DNA from: Bacteriovorax sp. PP10 | Lineage (GTDB): Bacteria; Bdellovibrionota; Bacteriovoracia; Bacteriovoracales; Bacteriovoracaceae | NCBI RefSeq assembly: GCF_035013165.1 | Contig: NZ_JAYGJQ010000002.1 | Location: 1,116,001 to 1,180,000 of the forward strand | DNA length: 64,000 nt | Direction of reading: 5' to 3' | In this document: in pieces, positions 35,781-43,520 of the stretch | Layout of the letters: each line of letters opens with the position of its first letter | Numbering within the stretch: position 1 is the stretch's first letter | Made by a program: the position numbers and the translations under genes | Notes under the pieces: model-generated | Database searches by the model: none | Seen by the model: only the letters and a program-made list of their open reading frames with translations | What the model was told of the DNA's origin: nothing

Positions 35781-36737
35781 ATGAAGTGTTCAAAATTAAT
35801 TTTGATTAGTTTTCTGTCGTTATTGCAGGTCTCAGCAATGTCCGCTGAAGTTGACCAGTTTACAAGAAGTGATGAGTTTTTAGCGGACTCTTCCGCGCTT
35901 TTAAATACCAATGCTAATAAATCTATCTCACAGGCCATTAAACTCGCTAACAGCGAAGGAAAGGGCTGTCGTGAAGAAGTTCTTTACGATGAATTAAAAG
36001 TGTATTTTGCCAATCACACGAAAGGTAAACTCGTCATCGATTTGATCGAAAATCCAGCGTACTCAAAACGTCACATTGAAATTAAAGATTCTATTTTCCA
36101 AGACTGGACAATCTGGGATGGAGTGGGTCTGGGGTTTACGTTGATATCATCAAATGGTGTGACAATGTCTGATATTATCAGGGTGGGGGAGCAGGAAGTA
36201 GGCGTCGATAAATTCGAGCATATGTTTGGACAAGGATTTAACTATTTCAAGAAAAATTATCTTAAGGGTAAAGGCGAAATAGCAGCTGTTAAGAAAGGAA
36301 TTTTTGGAGAGAAGTTTTTATTAGGTGGACAAAAAATCGGTAACGGAGTTTTTAGTTATGGCGATTTAAGTGCTAACTTTAACGGTATGAGATTTTGGAA
36401 TCATGTTCTGCAAAAACATGATGATGTCCTGGGAGCAGACCGCAATCTTGGGCCTTATGTTTCATGTGTAAATGATAAATGGGTAAAGGCAAAAGAAGTT
36501 GATTTCAAAAATTATATTGATGAATCGATGAACGAGTCTATTAACTGCTCAAAATACCCTTCAAACAACACTCTTCAAAAATTGAAGAATCGTTTAAAGA
36601 TTATGGGTGTTACTTGTCCAATGAATCAACAAAAACTGGATGATCTTCAAGTGAAGTATCGTCAAATGGCAAAATGGATCATCAATATGGATGGGCCAGG
36701 TGAAGTAAAATACTTCAGAGAATTCAAAGATAAGTAA
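35781..36737 (+). CDS. Secreted protein of unknown function
   Basis: The 318-residue precursor has a signal peptide (about 1-22). The mature part is mixed helix and strand with GKGEIAAVKKGIFGEKFLLGG near 168-188 and FSYGDLSANFNGMRFWNH near 194-211. It has four cysteines after the signal. I recognise no family. The ATG follows a short leader with GGGG. It is probably periplasmic or exported. Confidence 0.6.
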   Translation: MKCSKLILISFLSLLQVSAMSAEVDQFTRSDEFLADSSALLNTNANKSISQAIKLANSEGKGCREEVLYDELKVYFANHTKGKLVIDLIENPAYSKRHIEIKDSIFQDWTIWDGVGLGFTLISSNGVTMSDIIRVGEQEVGVDKFEHMFGQGFNYFKKNYLKGKGEIAAVKKGIFGEKFLLGGQKIGNGVFSYGDLSANFNGMRFWNHVLQKHDDVLGADRNLGPYVSCVNDKWVKAKEVDFKNYIDESMNESINCSKYPSNNTLQKLKNRLKIMGVTCPMNQQKLDDLQVKYRQMAKWIINMDGPGEVKYFREFKDK

Positions 36738-36824
36738 TTAATTTTTTCGCATCATCAAAAAAGAAATCAGGCGGATGAGTTATACTAAAGTATCTTCTCT
36801 CCGCTACTTTCCACAGACAGTACC

Positions 36825-37664
36825 CTATAATAAGACGGTAAGATCAATACTCGCAAGCTCACTTTGTATTTCATCAAAACTTTTTTGATTCTCATACTTA
36901 ATATAACTTTTTAGAAGCAGCTCACTCTTTTTTAGAATCACATTTTTAATAAGTTCTTTTTGACTCTCATTGGCCAAAGGTGATTTGAAAAGATTCACTA
37001 GTGATTTAATTCTCCAGTAATCCATTGCGACGAACTTTGTAGATAACTGATCTGCATGCCCCCCATGCTTTTCAATCAGTGGGGTCGAGATGAAGGCAAT
37101 GTTTTCTGTCAGTAAAACTTTTAACCATAGATCATAATCTTCACAGACGATAAAGTTTTTATCAAAACCTTGATGTTTTAAAAAGAGCTCTCTTTTTAAA
37201 ATGACTGTAGAAGGAGAGATGATACAAAAATCCAGTGAACGAACAAAAATATTGTCGTTACTTTTTAAATGCTTAACTTTCGGATTCACGCGTACGCCAT
37301 TTCTAATCCATAGCTCTTCACTATGAAGAAAGTTATAGTCAGGGTGCTCGTTTAAATACTTCATCTGAATTTCTAGTTTATTAGGCATCCACTCGTCATC
37401 AGAGTCCAGAAAACTAATCCACGATCCAGCACTGGCAAAGGCCGCAAGATTTCTTGCTGCACTTACTCCGTTATTGTTTTGAAAATGTATTTTAACTTGT
37501 GAGTGATTTTTGTATTTCTCTAAGACGGCCTGAGTGTCATCAGTTGAGCCATCATCGACAATATGAAGAATAAAGTTTTTATAAGTCTGGGCCAGGACAG
37601 AGTCGATAGCACGAGTCATGACTTGGGCACGATTAAAAGTGGGGATGATGACATCAACTAACAT
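36825..37664 (-). CDS. Glycosyltransferase family 2
   Basis: The 279-residue protein has the GT-A fold. VIIPTFNRAQVMTRAIDSVLAQTY near 5-28, VDDGSTDDTQ near 36-45, NNNGVSAARNLAA near 63-75 and the metal-binding FLDSDDEW near 86-93 are clear. It transfers a sugar from a nucleotide donor to an unknown envelope acceptor. There are no other sugar genes nearby. A 14-bp hairpin lies just before its start codon. Confidence 0.88.
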   Translation of the reverse strand: MLVDVIIPTFNRAQVMTRAIDSVLAQTYKNFILHIVDDGSTDDTQAVLEKYKNHSQVKIHFQNNNGVSAARNLAAFASAGSWISFLDSDDEWMPNKLEIQMKYLNEHPDYNFLHSEELWIRNGVRVNPKVKHLKSNDNIFVRSLDFCIISPSTVILKRELFLKHQGFDKNFIVCEDYDLWLKVLLTENIAFISTPLIEKHGGHADQLSTKFVAMDYWRIKSLVNLFKSPLANESQKELIKNVILKKSELLLKSYIKYENQKSFDEIQSELASIDLTVLL

Positions 37665-37674
37665 AAAAATTCCA

Positions 37675-37708
37675 GGTACGATAACTCTGTAGAAAGAGTT
37701 ATCGTACC
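37675..37708 (-). terminator. Long perfect hairpin before the glycosyltransferase gene
   Basis: GGTACGATAACTCT (37675-37688) and AGAGTTATCGTACC (37695-37708) form a perfect 14-bp stem with a GTAGAA loop. On the minus strand it lies between the small membrane protein stop and the glycosyltransferase ATG, followed by TGGAATTTTT. I read it as a terminator of the upstream genes or an attenuator for the next gene. The length without GC bias is unusual. Confidence 0.6.
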
Positions 37709-37720
37709 ATGGAAATATTG

Positions 37721-37867
37721 TTATTTCGAGACGTAAAATTGCTCAATGAAGTTTCCTTGAAGTTCATGGTTGATAGCAAAAACTTTCACACTGAAAAAAA
37801 GAAGAATGAGTGCAAGGATAACTGCAAGCGCTCTAAATACAGGTCCTGTTTTCTCTATCTTTTGCAT
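37721..37867 (-). CDS. Small single-helix membrane protein
   Basis: The 48-residue protein begins MQKIEKTGPVFRALAVILAL, with one helix at about 11-30 and a polar C-terminal tail (HELQGNFIEQFY). GGAG lies 5 nt before the ATG. The gene starts 8 bp after the PfpI gene stop, so it is the last gene of that transcript. No family is recognised, but the ribosome-binding site and operon position support it. Confidence 0.7.
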   Translation of the reverse strand: MQKIEKTGPVFRALAVILALILLFFSVKVFAINHELQGNFIEQFYVSK

Positions 37868-37875
37868 AGAAACTC

Positions 37876-38439
37876 CTATTTTCTCTTGGGGGTTGCTGCA
37901 AACCCTTCAATCATTTTCTTATTAAAGGCCGGGATGTCATCAGGGCTTCGGGAAGTAATCAGATTGTCATCAACAACCACTTCACGATCCACCCAGTTTG
38001 CTCCGGAGTTGGTTAAATCAGTTTTGAGTGAAGACCACGACGTCATGGTTTTTCCTTTTGTCATACCTGTTTCAATCAAGACCTGAGGGCCGTGGCAGAT
38101 GGAGGCAATAGGCTTGCCTGCACTGACAAACGATTTTACAAAATCGACAGCTTTTTTATCATTACGTAGCTTATCTGGATTCATCACTCCACCGGGAATC
38201 ATCAGAGCATCAAACTGCATCTGGTTGGCGTCTCCAACGACTGCATCGACATGAATGCTTTTTCCCCAGTCGGTTTTTTTCCATGCTTTAATGTCGCCAC
38301 TTTTAAGTGAAATGATATTGACCTTGGCACCTGCATCTTCAAGTGCTTTTTTCGGTTCAAATAATTCTGACTCTTCAAAACCATCAGTTGCCAGAATTGC
38401 GATTCTTTTATTATCTAGTTGGTGTTTAGCTTCAAACAT
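37876..38439 (-). CDS. PfpI/DJ-1 family amidotransferase-like protein
   Basis: The 187-residue protein has the type 1 glutamine amidotransferase-like fold. ILATDGFEESELFEPKKAL near 15-33, MIPGGVMNPDKLR near 79-91 and the nucleophile elbow ASICHGPQVL near 111-120, with a conserved Cys, are visible. Relatives include YhbO/YajL-like stress proteins that act on glycated products. It is 9 bp downstream of the Gfo/Idh/MocA gene. Confidence 0.87.
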   Translation of the reverse strand: MFEAKHQLDNKRIAILATDGFEESELFEPKKALEDAGAKVNIISLKSGDIKAWKKTDWGKSIHVDAVVGDANQMQFDALMIPGGVMNPDKLRNDKKAVDFVKSFVSAGKPIASICHGPQVLIETGMTKGKTMTSWSSLKTDLTNSGANWVDREVVVDDNLITSRSPDDIPAFNKKMIEGFAATPKRK

Positions 38440-38448
38440 ATGAGCTCC

Positions 38449-39591
38449 TTAGTTATGAGTTTTAGTCGGACTATGGGCATGATAAAGTTTTCTTTTTCTC
38501 ACCCCAGGTCGAACAAATTTTTGTTTTTGAGTTGGATGCTTATTTTTTTGTACCGGCTCAAGAGAGATAGGGGCATTCGTGTGAATAGAGGTTAAAATCG
38601 CCTCGATAATTTTCACATCGGCCATTCCTTCAATTGAGCTTGGTTCTGGATCACGATTCTTTTGAATACAATCAGAAAAATAAAGTAGCTCAGCTGAGAA
38701 CTGATCGCGCTTCTTAAATTTTTTCGTGGTCTTTTTCATGTCATCTTTTGATTTTAAAAAAGTCCTAAGTTCCATCGGTGCCGCATACTCATAGGCATTT
38801 TCTAAGCGTATACGCCCTTTCGTTCCAATGATCTCATAGTCTGAAGAATCAAAGGCCCCAAAACTCACTGTGAAGGCCGCAAGTTTTTCATCGGGGAATC
38901 TAAGGACAGCAGAAGTGATTTCTTCTGTGTTGATAAATCGTGGGTCATCACTGGTTGCCGAAAAAGCAACCACTTCAATCGGCTCAGCTTTAAAGAGGTA
39001 TCTGGCCGCATTGATACAATAGATCCCAATATCATAAAGAGCGCCACCTCCAACCGAAGTGGGTTGAAGACGAATATTTTTTTTATCTTTTACCTGATAA
39101 CTAAAAGTTGAATTGAAAAATTTTAGTTCTCCCAAGTCTCCACGACGACACATCTTAATTGCTTCAAGATTGGCAGCTTCAAAATGCAGGCGGTAGGCCA
39201 CCATCATTTTGATACCATTTTTTTTCGCTGCTTGGTCCATATAGAGACAGTCTGAATGAGTGACGGCCATGGGCTTTTCACAAAGAATATTAATTTTATA
39301 TTTTGCTGCCAGCTCGACAATCTCTCTGTGGTGATCGTTAGGTGTGGCTATATAGAGAGCATCGATTTCTTTATTCTGAAAACATAACTCCATCTCGTCA
39401 TAAAGATAGGTATTATGAACCTTGTACTTTTTAGCGAGGACTTTTAGTTTTTGTTTGTCTTCTGAAATGAGAGTGGTTAATTCCGAGTTCATTGAAGCAT
39501 TTTTAAAGGCAGGAAGAACTGCTGACTGAGCGATGCTACCAAGTCCCACGACGCCGTAGCGGACTTTTTTGGTGCTTGTTTTCTTTTCCAT
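38449..39591 (-). CDS. Gfo/Idh/MocA family oxidoreductase
   Basis: The 380-residue protein has an N-terminal Rossmann fold (GVVGLGSIAQSAVLP near 13-27) and the family signature CEKPMAVT near 100-107, whose Lys is catalytic. The C-terminal alpha/beta domain starts near 130. The enzyme oxidises or reduces a sugar-like substrate with NAD(P). The last 30 residues are basic and unusual. The gene precedes the PfpI gene by 9 bp. Confidence 0.87.
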   Translation of the reverse strand: MEKKTSTKKVRYGVVGLGSIAQSAVLPAFKNASMNSELTTLISEDKQKLKVLAKKYKVHNTYLYDEMELCFQNKEIDALYIATPNDHHREIVELAAKYKINILCEKPMAVTHSDCLYMDQAAKKNGIKMMVAYRLHFEAANLEAIKMCRRGDLGELKFFNSTFSYQVKDKKNIRLQPTSVGGGALYDIGIYCINAARYLFKAEPIEVVAFSATSDDPRFINTEEITSAVLRFPDEKLAAFTVSFGAFDSSDYEIIGTKGRIRLENAYEYAAPMELRTFLKSKDDMKKTTKKFKKRDQFSAELLYFSDCIQKNRDPEPSSIEGMADVKIIEAILTSIHTNAPISLEPVQKNKHPTQKQKFVRPGVRKRKLYHAHSPTKTHN

Positions 39592-39619
39592 GAAAACTCC
39601 TTGTTAAATATAAAAATAG

Positions 39620-39669
39620 GCACAGGATCATTCTTTTATTTTTCCATCAATAAAAGAATGATCCTGTGC
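39620..39669 (-). terminator. Very long perfect hairpin, probable terminator
   Basis: The arms 39620-39640 and 39649-39669 are perfectly complementary over 21 bp, with an 8-base loop. The outer part of the stem is CACAGGATCATTC and its complement. On the minus strand the hairpin follows the gene ending at 39690 and is followed by CTATTTTTAT, which fits termination. It lies 28 bp before the next gene. Confidence 0.7.
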
Positions 39670-39689
39670 TGGTTTAATTAAAATTTTAA

Positions 39690-40172
39690 TTAATCGCAGG
39701 CCGAAATTGTGTAGGGTTTAGAGAATATAAAATTCCCTGATTGCCCCCCTCCAGGTTCAATCACTACCAGATAGAAGCTAGTAGGGTAAACCGAAGTCAC
39801 GGAGTCATACTCCAGACATTCTCCAGATCTATCATGTTTCACACATTCTTCTTGGGTGTATGTGCGACTGATGGTTACATTTCTTGATTCAAGCTCACTG
39901 CAGATATAGTCTTTGTGTGGGCCTGTCGGTGAATCGACAACGACCTGACGATAAGACAAACAATTGGTAACAGGAGTCTTACTTTTAAACTCTTCATCCG
40001 TAAAACATGCATTAAATAACCCCTTCGGGCCAAAAACACCTGCAAAGGTCGGTTGTTGGATTTGGACTTCAGTGCTGGATTTGATTGTTTCCCAATTGTC
40101 TCTACCAGTGATTGAAAAAACACTAGCTGATATAAGAAAGACGGTTAAGGCCACCATCATTTGCGTTTTCAT
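39690..40172 (-). CDS. Secreted cysteine-containing protein of unknown function
   Basis: The 160-residue precursor has a signal peptide (about 1-20). The mature part has seven cysteines in short segments such as LFNACFTDEEF, CLSYRQVVVD and QEECVKHDRSGECLEY, so disulfides are likely. I recognise no family. A long hairpin marks its 3' end. The 212-bp gap between its start and the ligase gene shows no further gene. Confidence 0.62.
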   Translation of the reverse strand: MKTQMMVALTVFLISASVFSITGRDNWETIKSSTEVQIQQPTFAGVFGPKGLFNACFTDEEFKSKTPVTNCLSYRQVVVDSPTGPHKDYICSELESRNVTISRTYTQEECVKHDRSGECLEYDSVTSVYPTSFYLVVIEPGGGQSGNFIFSKPYTISACD

Positions 40173-40384
40173 CGAGACTCCATCTTCTTTTTCAATAATC
40201 CATCATTGTAAAACAACTTATCGCCTTAGATGTATAGAGCAAGTGAAATGCCAAGATTCAAGTAATAGGAAATGCACAACTGTTGCGGAGCGAATTTGCT
40301 TGAGTAGGGAATTTTGACGTGGAGATTTAGACAAGAGTCCATTGAGTGGCACCCAAATTGCTTTGTAATTGATGGAGAGTCATA

Positions 40385-41266
40385 ATGAAAAAAACAAAAA
40401 GTTCTATTCCTGGGTTTATTCGGCCACAAATTCCTTTTGAAGTTTTATCACCTCCGCTTGAGAGGACCTGGATTCATGAAATCAAGTTTGATGGAATGAG
40501 ACTGCAGGTCCATGTGGAGAATACTGTACTAAAACTTTTCAATACTAAAGGTGATGATGTTACCGAACTATATCCGACATTGAGTGAATCTATTCTGGAA
40601 ATGAAATTAAAAAATGCCATCATGGAAGGTGAGGCCGTCATTTTAGATAAACAGGGAAAGTCACAATTTCAGCATTTGGAAAGGGCCCTCAATTTCCGTG
40701 AAGATCTACAGGTGAAAATCTTTTTTTTTGATCTCCTTTATTTAAATGGCGTTGATCTTAGAAAAAAAGCACTGATTGAAAGAAAGAACGAGCTCGAGGC
40801 CATCATTCCATCTATTCATCCACGCCTGCGCTACAGTAATCACGTTTCAAAGGATCCTGAATCTTTCTTCGACATAAACTGCAAGCAGCAACTGGAAGGG
40901 ATTATATCGAAGGTGGCAGCGTCTCCTTACGTCTCAGGAAAAAGCAGTTACTGGTGCAAAACCAGATGCAGTAAAACCCAGTCGTTTTTTATCGCTGGTT
41001 TTAATGACGAGACCGAAGAGTTTTTATTAGGCCATTACGAAAGAAACAAACTGCAATTTGCAGGAAAGGTGAGTGCTAATGGAAATTATATAAAGATTAA
41101 AAAGAAGCTGGCGAAAATTCCGAAGACTGATTCGTCGTTTGAAAAGTTCCCCCAGCAAAAAAACATTTACTGGGTTGAACCTATACTAAAAGCGGAAGTT
41201 AATTTTTCTAATTGGACTGATGAAAAACGTTTGCGAAATCCGGTGCTGATTGACTTAGTAACCTAA
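40385..41266 (+). CDS. Stand-alone ATP-dependent DNA ligase, LigD-like
   Basis: The 293-residue protein has the nucleotidyltransferase and OB-fold core of an ATP-dependent DNA ligase. EIKFDGMRLQ near 32-41 is motif I with the adenylated Lys. EGEAVIL near 80-86, FFFDLLYLNG near 110-119, LEGIISK near 168-174 and a conserved C-terminal block follow. It resembles the ligase domain of LigD but lacks polymerase and nuclease domains. No Ku gene is in the window, so it may act in end joining or base repair. The 3' end overlaps the S4-like gene by 12 nt. Confidence 0.86.
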   Translation: MKKTKSSIPGFIRPQIPFEVLSPPLERTWIHEIKFDGMRLQVHVENTVLKLFNTKGDDVTELYPTLSESILEMKLKNAIMEGEAVILDKQGKSQFQHLERALNFREDLQVKIFFFDLLYLNGVDLRKKALIERKNELEAIIPSIHPRLRYSNHVSKDPESFFDINCKQQLEGIISKVAASPYVSGKSSYWCKTRCSKTQSFFIAGFNDETEEFLLGHYERNKLQFAGKVSANGNYIKIKKKLAKIPKTDSSFEKFPQQKNIYWVEPILKAEVNFSNWTDEKRLRNPVLIDLVT

Positions 41267-41560
41267 GATATCAACGTATGTAACACCTTTATTGATCGCA
41301 GAGTTTGATTTAGCTCTCTGACCTTTGATTTCAATTTTTCCAGCAGTAAAAAGTTCTTTTAGAGCTCCACGAGAAATAATTTTTAGAGAAGCGTTTTCAC
41401 TTTGGTTGCGAAGTGCTTCAAGAAGAACTGTATCCATGCGGTCTGAGCGGTAGTTTAAATTGATAATGACACGAAAAGATTTTGCTGGTCTTGGTGGAAC
41501 GTATAAATCTGTTGGCGCGTTTACTTCTGTGATTGTTGTTTCAGTTGTATTTTCTGACAT
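41255..41560 (-). CDS. Small S4-domain-like RNA-binding protein
   Basis: The 101-residue protein has a variable N-terminal part, then SDRMDTVLLEAL near 39-50 and ISRGALKELFTAGKIEIKGQ near 61-80. This is the S4 pattern, in which an alpha-helical pair and the loop GKIxIxG bind RNA. It has no catalytic domain, unlike RluD-type enzymes. The family call is by motif only. It overlaps the ligase gene tail-to-tail. Confidence 0.6.
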   Translation of the reverse strand: MSENTTETTITEVNAPTDLYVPPRPAKSFRVIINLNYRSDRMDTVLLEALRNQSENASLKIISRGALKELFTAGKIEIKGQRAKSNSAINKGVTYVDILGY

Positions 41561-41651
41561 AGTTGTCTCCCGACATTCTTAAGCTTTTTGGGCACAATGC
41601 CATTATGAGTTAACTTTGTCGACCCCTTCCTCGTGTGTTAGTCTATTTTTC

Positions 41652-42197
41652 ATGGAAAATACCCTAAGTCTTACAAAATACTGGCTAGAAAACATCGTTC
41701 TCGGGCTAGATCTATGCCCTTTTGCCCGAATTCCTTATCAGAAGGGGCAAATCAGAGTGGTGGAATGCGAGGATTTGGACGAAGACGACCAGATGAGCTT
41801 CTTTTTGGAGGAGTTGGATCTTCTTAGTCAAACGGACCCGAATGAGATTTCAACAACGATTATTGCTTATCCATTAGGGAGTTCTGACTTCACTATCTTT
41901 AATGATTTTGTAGGGGATCTTGAAGCGATGTTGGAAGAAGCAGAGCTTGGAGATGTTTTTCAGCTCGTGGCCTTTCATCCGGAATTTGTTTTTGTTGATA
42001 CCGATTTTGATCATCTTGGAAATTATGTGAACAGGTCACCATTTCCGATTTTGCATATTTTAAGATCAGAAGAAATTTTCCGCGCGCTCAAAAATCCTAA
42101 AGATGGCGAGATCATCTCGTTTAACAACGATAAGAAGCTTCATGAGATTTCGAGAGAAACTCTTGATCAGCTTTTTTATTATCTAAAAAAATCCTAA
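41652..42197 (+). CDS. DUF1415 family protein
   Basis: The protein, 181 residues from ATG 41652, begins ENTLSLTKYWLENIVLGLDLCPFA, matching the usual DUF1415 N-terminus. A longer frame from TTG 41616 would add 12 poorly conserved residues. VAFHPEFVF near 125 and VNRSPFPILHILR near 144-156 are family segments. No function is established, and no clear ribosome-binding site precedes either start. Confidence 0.82.
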   Translation: MENTLSLTKYWLENIVLGLDLCPFARIPYQKGQIRVVECEDLDEDDQMSFFLEELDLLSQTDPNEISTTIIAYPLGSSDFTIFNDFVGDLEAMLEEAELGDVFQLVAFHPEFVFVDTDFDHLGNYVNRSPFPILHILRSEEIFRALKNPKDGEIISFNNDKKLHEISRETLDQLFYYLKKS

Positions 42198-42469
42198 GTC
42201 TATTTTTACTTAAATTCATTCTTGATGTGGGGTCCATATCAAATTATTTTAATTGTTTTTTTCATTTAGTGTTTCGTCTTTAATAATGAACCATCGTTAT
42301 ATTCAGTAGAGAAAAAGATAAAAAACACGGGTTTTCATTGGAGAAAATGATAATTCGTTTAGGCATAAAGTCGTCGCGGAAAAACATGCCTTAAATTTTG
42401 AAAACACTGGATCGTAGTACATTTAAAGTAAGGCAAACTTCGCCGATTATTTAGTTGAGGGATCACGAC
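42198..42469. other. AT-rich intergenic region before the fibre island
   Basis: These 272 bp contain no convincing gene. An imperfect inverted pair, TTTAGGCAT (near 42359) and ATGCCTTAAA (near 42386), and a GAGGGA before the TTG at 42470 are visible. It must hold the promoter for the surface-fibre genes. I saw no riboswitch consensus. Confidence 0.5.
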
Positions 42470-43492
42470 TTGAATAAGAAAGGGATGTGTACATTACTCG
42501 TTTTAAGTTTAAATACTCCTGTGTTTGCAGAAGAGTATTTTCATTATCAAGTTCAGAAGAATGATTATTTAAGTAATATCCTTCAGTCGCTAAGGCTCGT
42601 ACCTATATATGGTAAGAACGGGTATTTGAATGAAGTCATCTCTCTTAATAAAGGCAAAATTAAAAATAACGGGAATCTGATTAGAGTCGGAACACAATTA
42701 ATTTTACCACTGAAAGCTATTGGTAAGGACGTTGCTAGTTCGGAAGAAGTAAAAGAGACAACAGAAGATATAAAGGAAGCAGCAGTCGTCAATAAAGTCG
42801 CTGAACCAGTTGAACCAGTTGAACCAGTGGTTATCAATCAATCGACGGACCAGTATTCATTTTTTAAATTATCTCCTATGTTTACGAGTCTTGCTATCGA
42901 GTCTACAAACGATACGCGCTTTGGTGGAACGAAGGCCTCAAATACAACTCAATATGGAGTTGGAATTAGAGGAGAGTGGCGAATTGTTATGCGCCCGGAT
43001 CTTTCTCTCAATACTTTTTTTTCAATGTCTTCTTTAAAGTTTTACGATGACACTGCATACGCACTTACAGATACAAGCTTCATCCGCACTTCATATGGTA
43101 TTGGCGGCCAGTACGGAATAAATTCAGTATCAAGAATAGAGTCATCTCTAGAGATGAATCAAAATTATTTCCAGGATGTTGTAACACCTGCCAATATTCA
43201 AATTAGATCGATGTCACAAGTTGAATTAAAAACTCAATACAACCGTAATCTCTTTACCATGGGCCTTGTTAAGTCTGAATGGGGGGCAGGAGGATTACTG
43301 ATTCTTCCTTCGTCTCACGGGCAGTTTAAAGCGACAACGGGTTATGGATTTAATCTGGACTGGACAACTGAATTTCGCTCTAAGGAAATTCAAGTTTCTT
43401 ATGGAAGAAAGTTTTTTAAAGTGAACGACATTACAAATCAGCTAAGTGAAATTCTTGTACGATTGAATTTCAGCTTAGGTTATGAAAAATAA
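42470..43492 (+). CDS. LysM-like protein with C-terminal outer-membrane barrel
   Basis: I start at TTG 42470, 8 nt after GAGGGA, which gives a signal peptide ending near VFA-EEY. The N-terminal part (YFHYQVQKNDYLSNILQSL, then LNKGKIKNNGNLIRVGTQLILP) has the LysM form and may bind peptidoglycan. A Glu/Val/Pro-rich linker with repeated VEPVEP follows, then about 200 residues of beta-strand pattern ending LNFSLGYEK. The protein should anchor in the outer membrane. It precedes the fibre lipoprotein genes by 28 bp and may help display them (inference). Confidence 0.68.
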   Translation: MNKKGMCTLLVLSLNTPVFAEEYFHYQVQKNDYLSNILQSLRLVPIYGKNGYLNEVISLNKGKIKNNGNLIRVGTQLILPLKAIGKDVASSEEVKETTEDIKEAAVVNKVAEPVEPVEPVVINQSTDQYSFFKLSPMFTSLAIESTNDTRFGGTKASNTTQYGVGIRGEWRIVMRPDLSLNTFFSMSSLKFYDDTAYALTDTSFIRTSYGIGGQYGINSVSRIESSLEMNQNYFQDVVTPANIQIRSMSQVELKTQYNRNLFTMGLVKSEWGAGGLLILPSSHGQFKATTGYGFNLDWTTEFRSKEIQVSYGRKFFKVNDITNQLSEILVRLNFSLGYEK

Positions 43493-43520
43493 GAAATTCG
43501 TTTGCTTTTAATGGATAAAA

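Noticed and set aside
37709-38086. Plus-strand open frame opposite the PfpI gene
   Set aside because: It runs antisense through a clear PfpI coding sequence and the small membrane gene, lacks a ribosome-binding site and gives an unlikely protein.
42198-42469. Cyclic-di-GMP riboswitch before the fibre genes
   Set aside because: I looked for the conserved core of that riboswitch and did not find it. Only a weak inverted pair is present.
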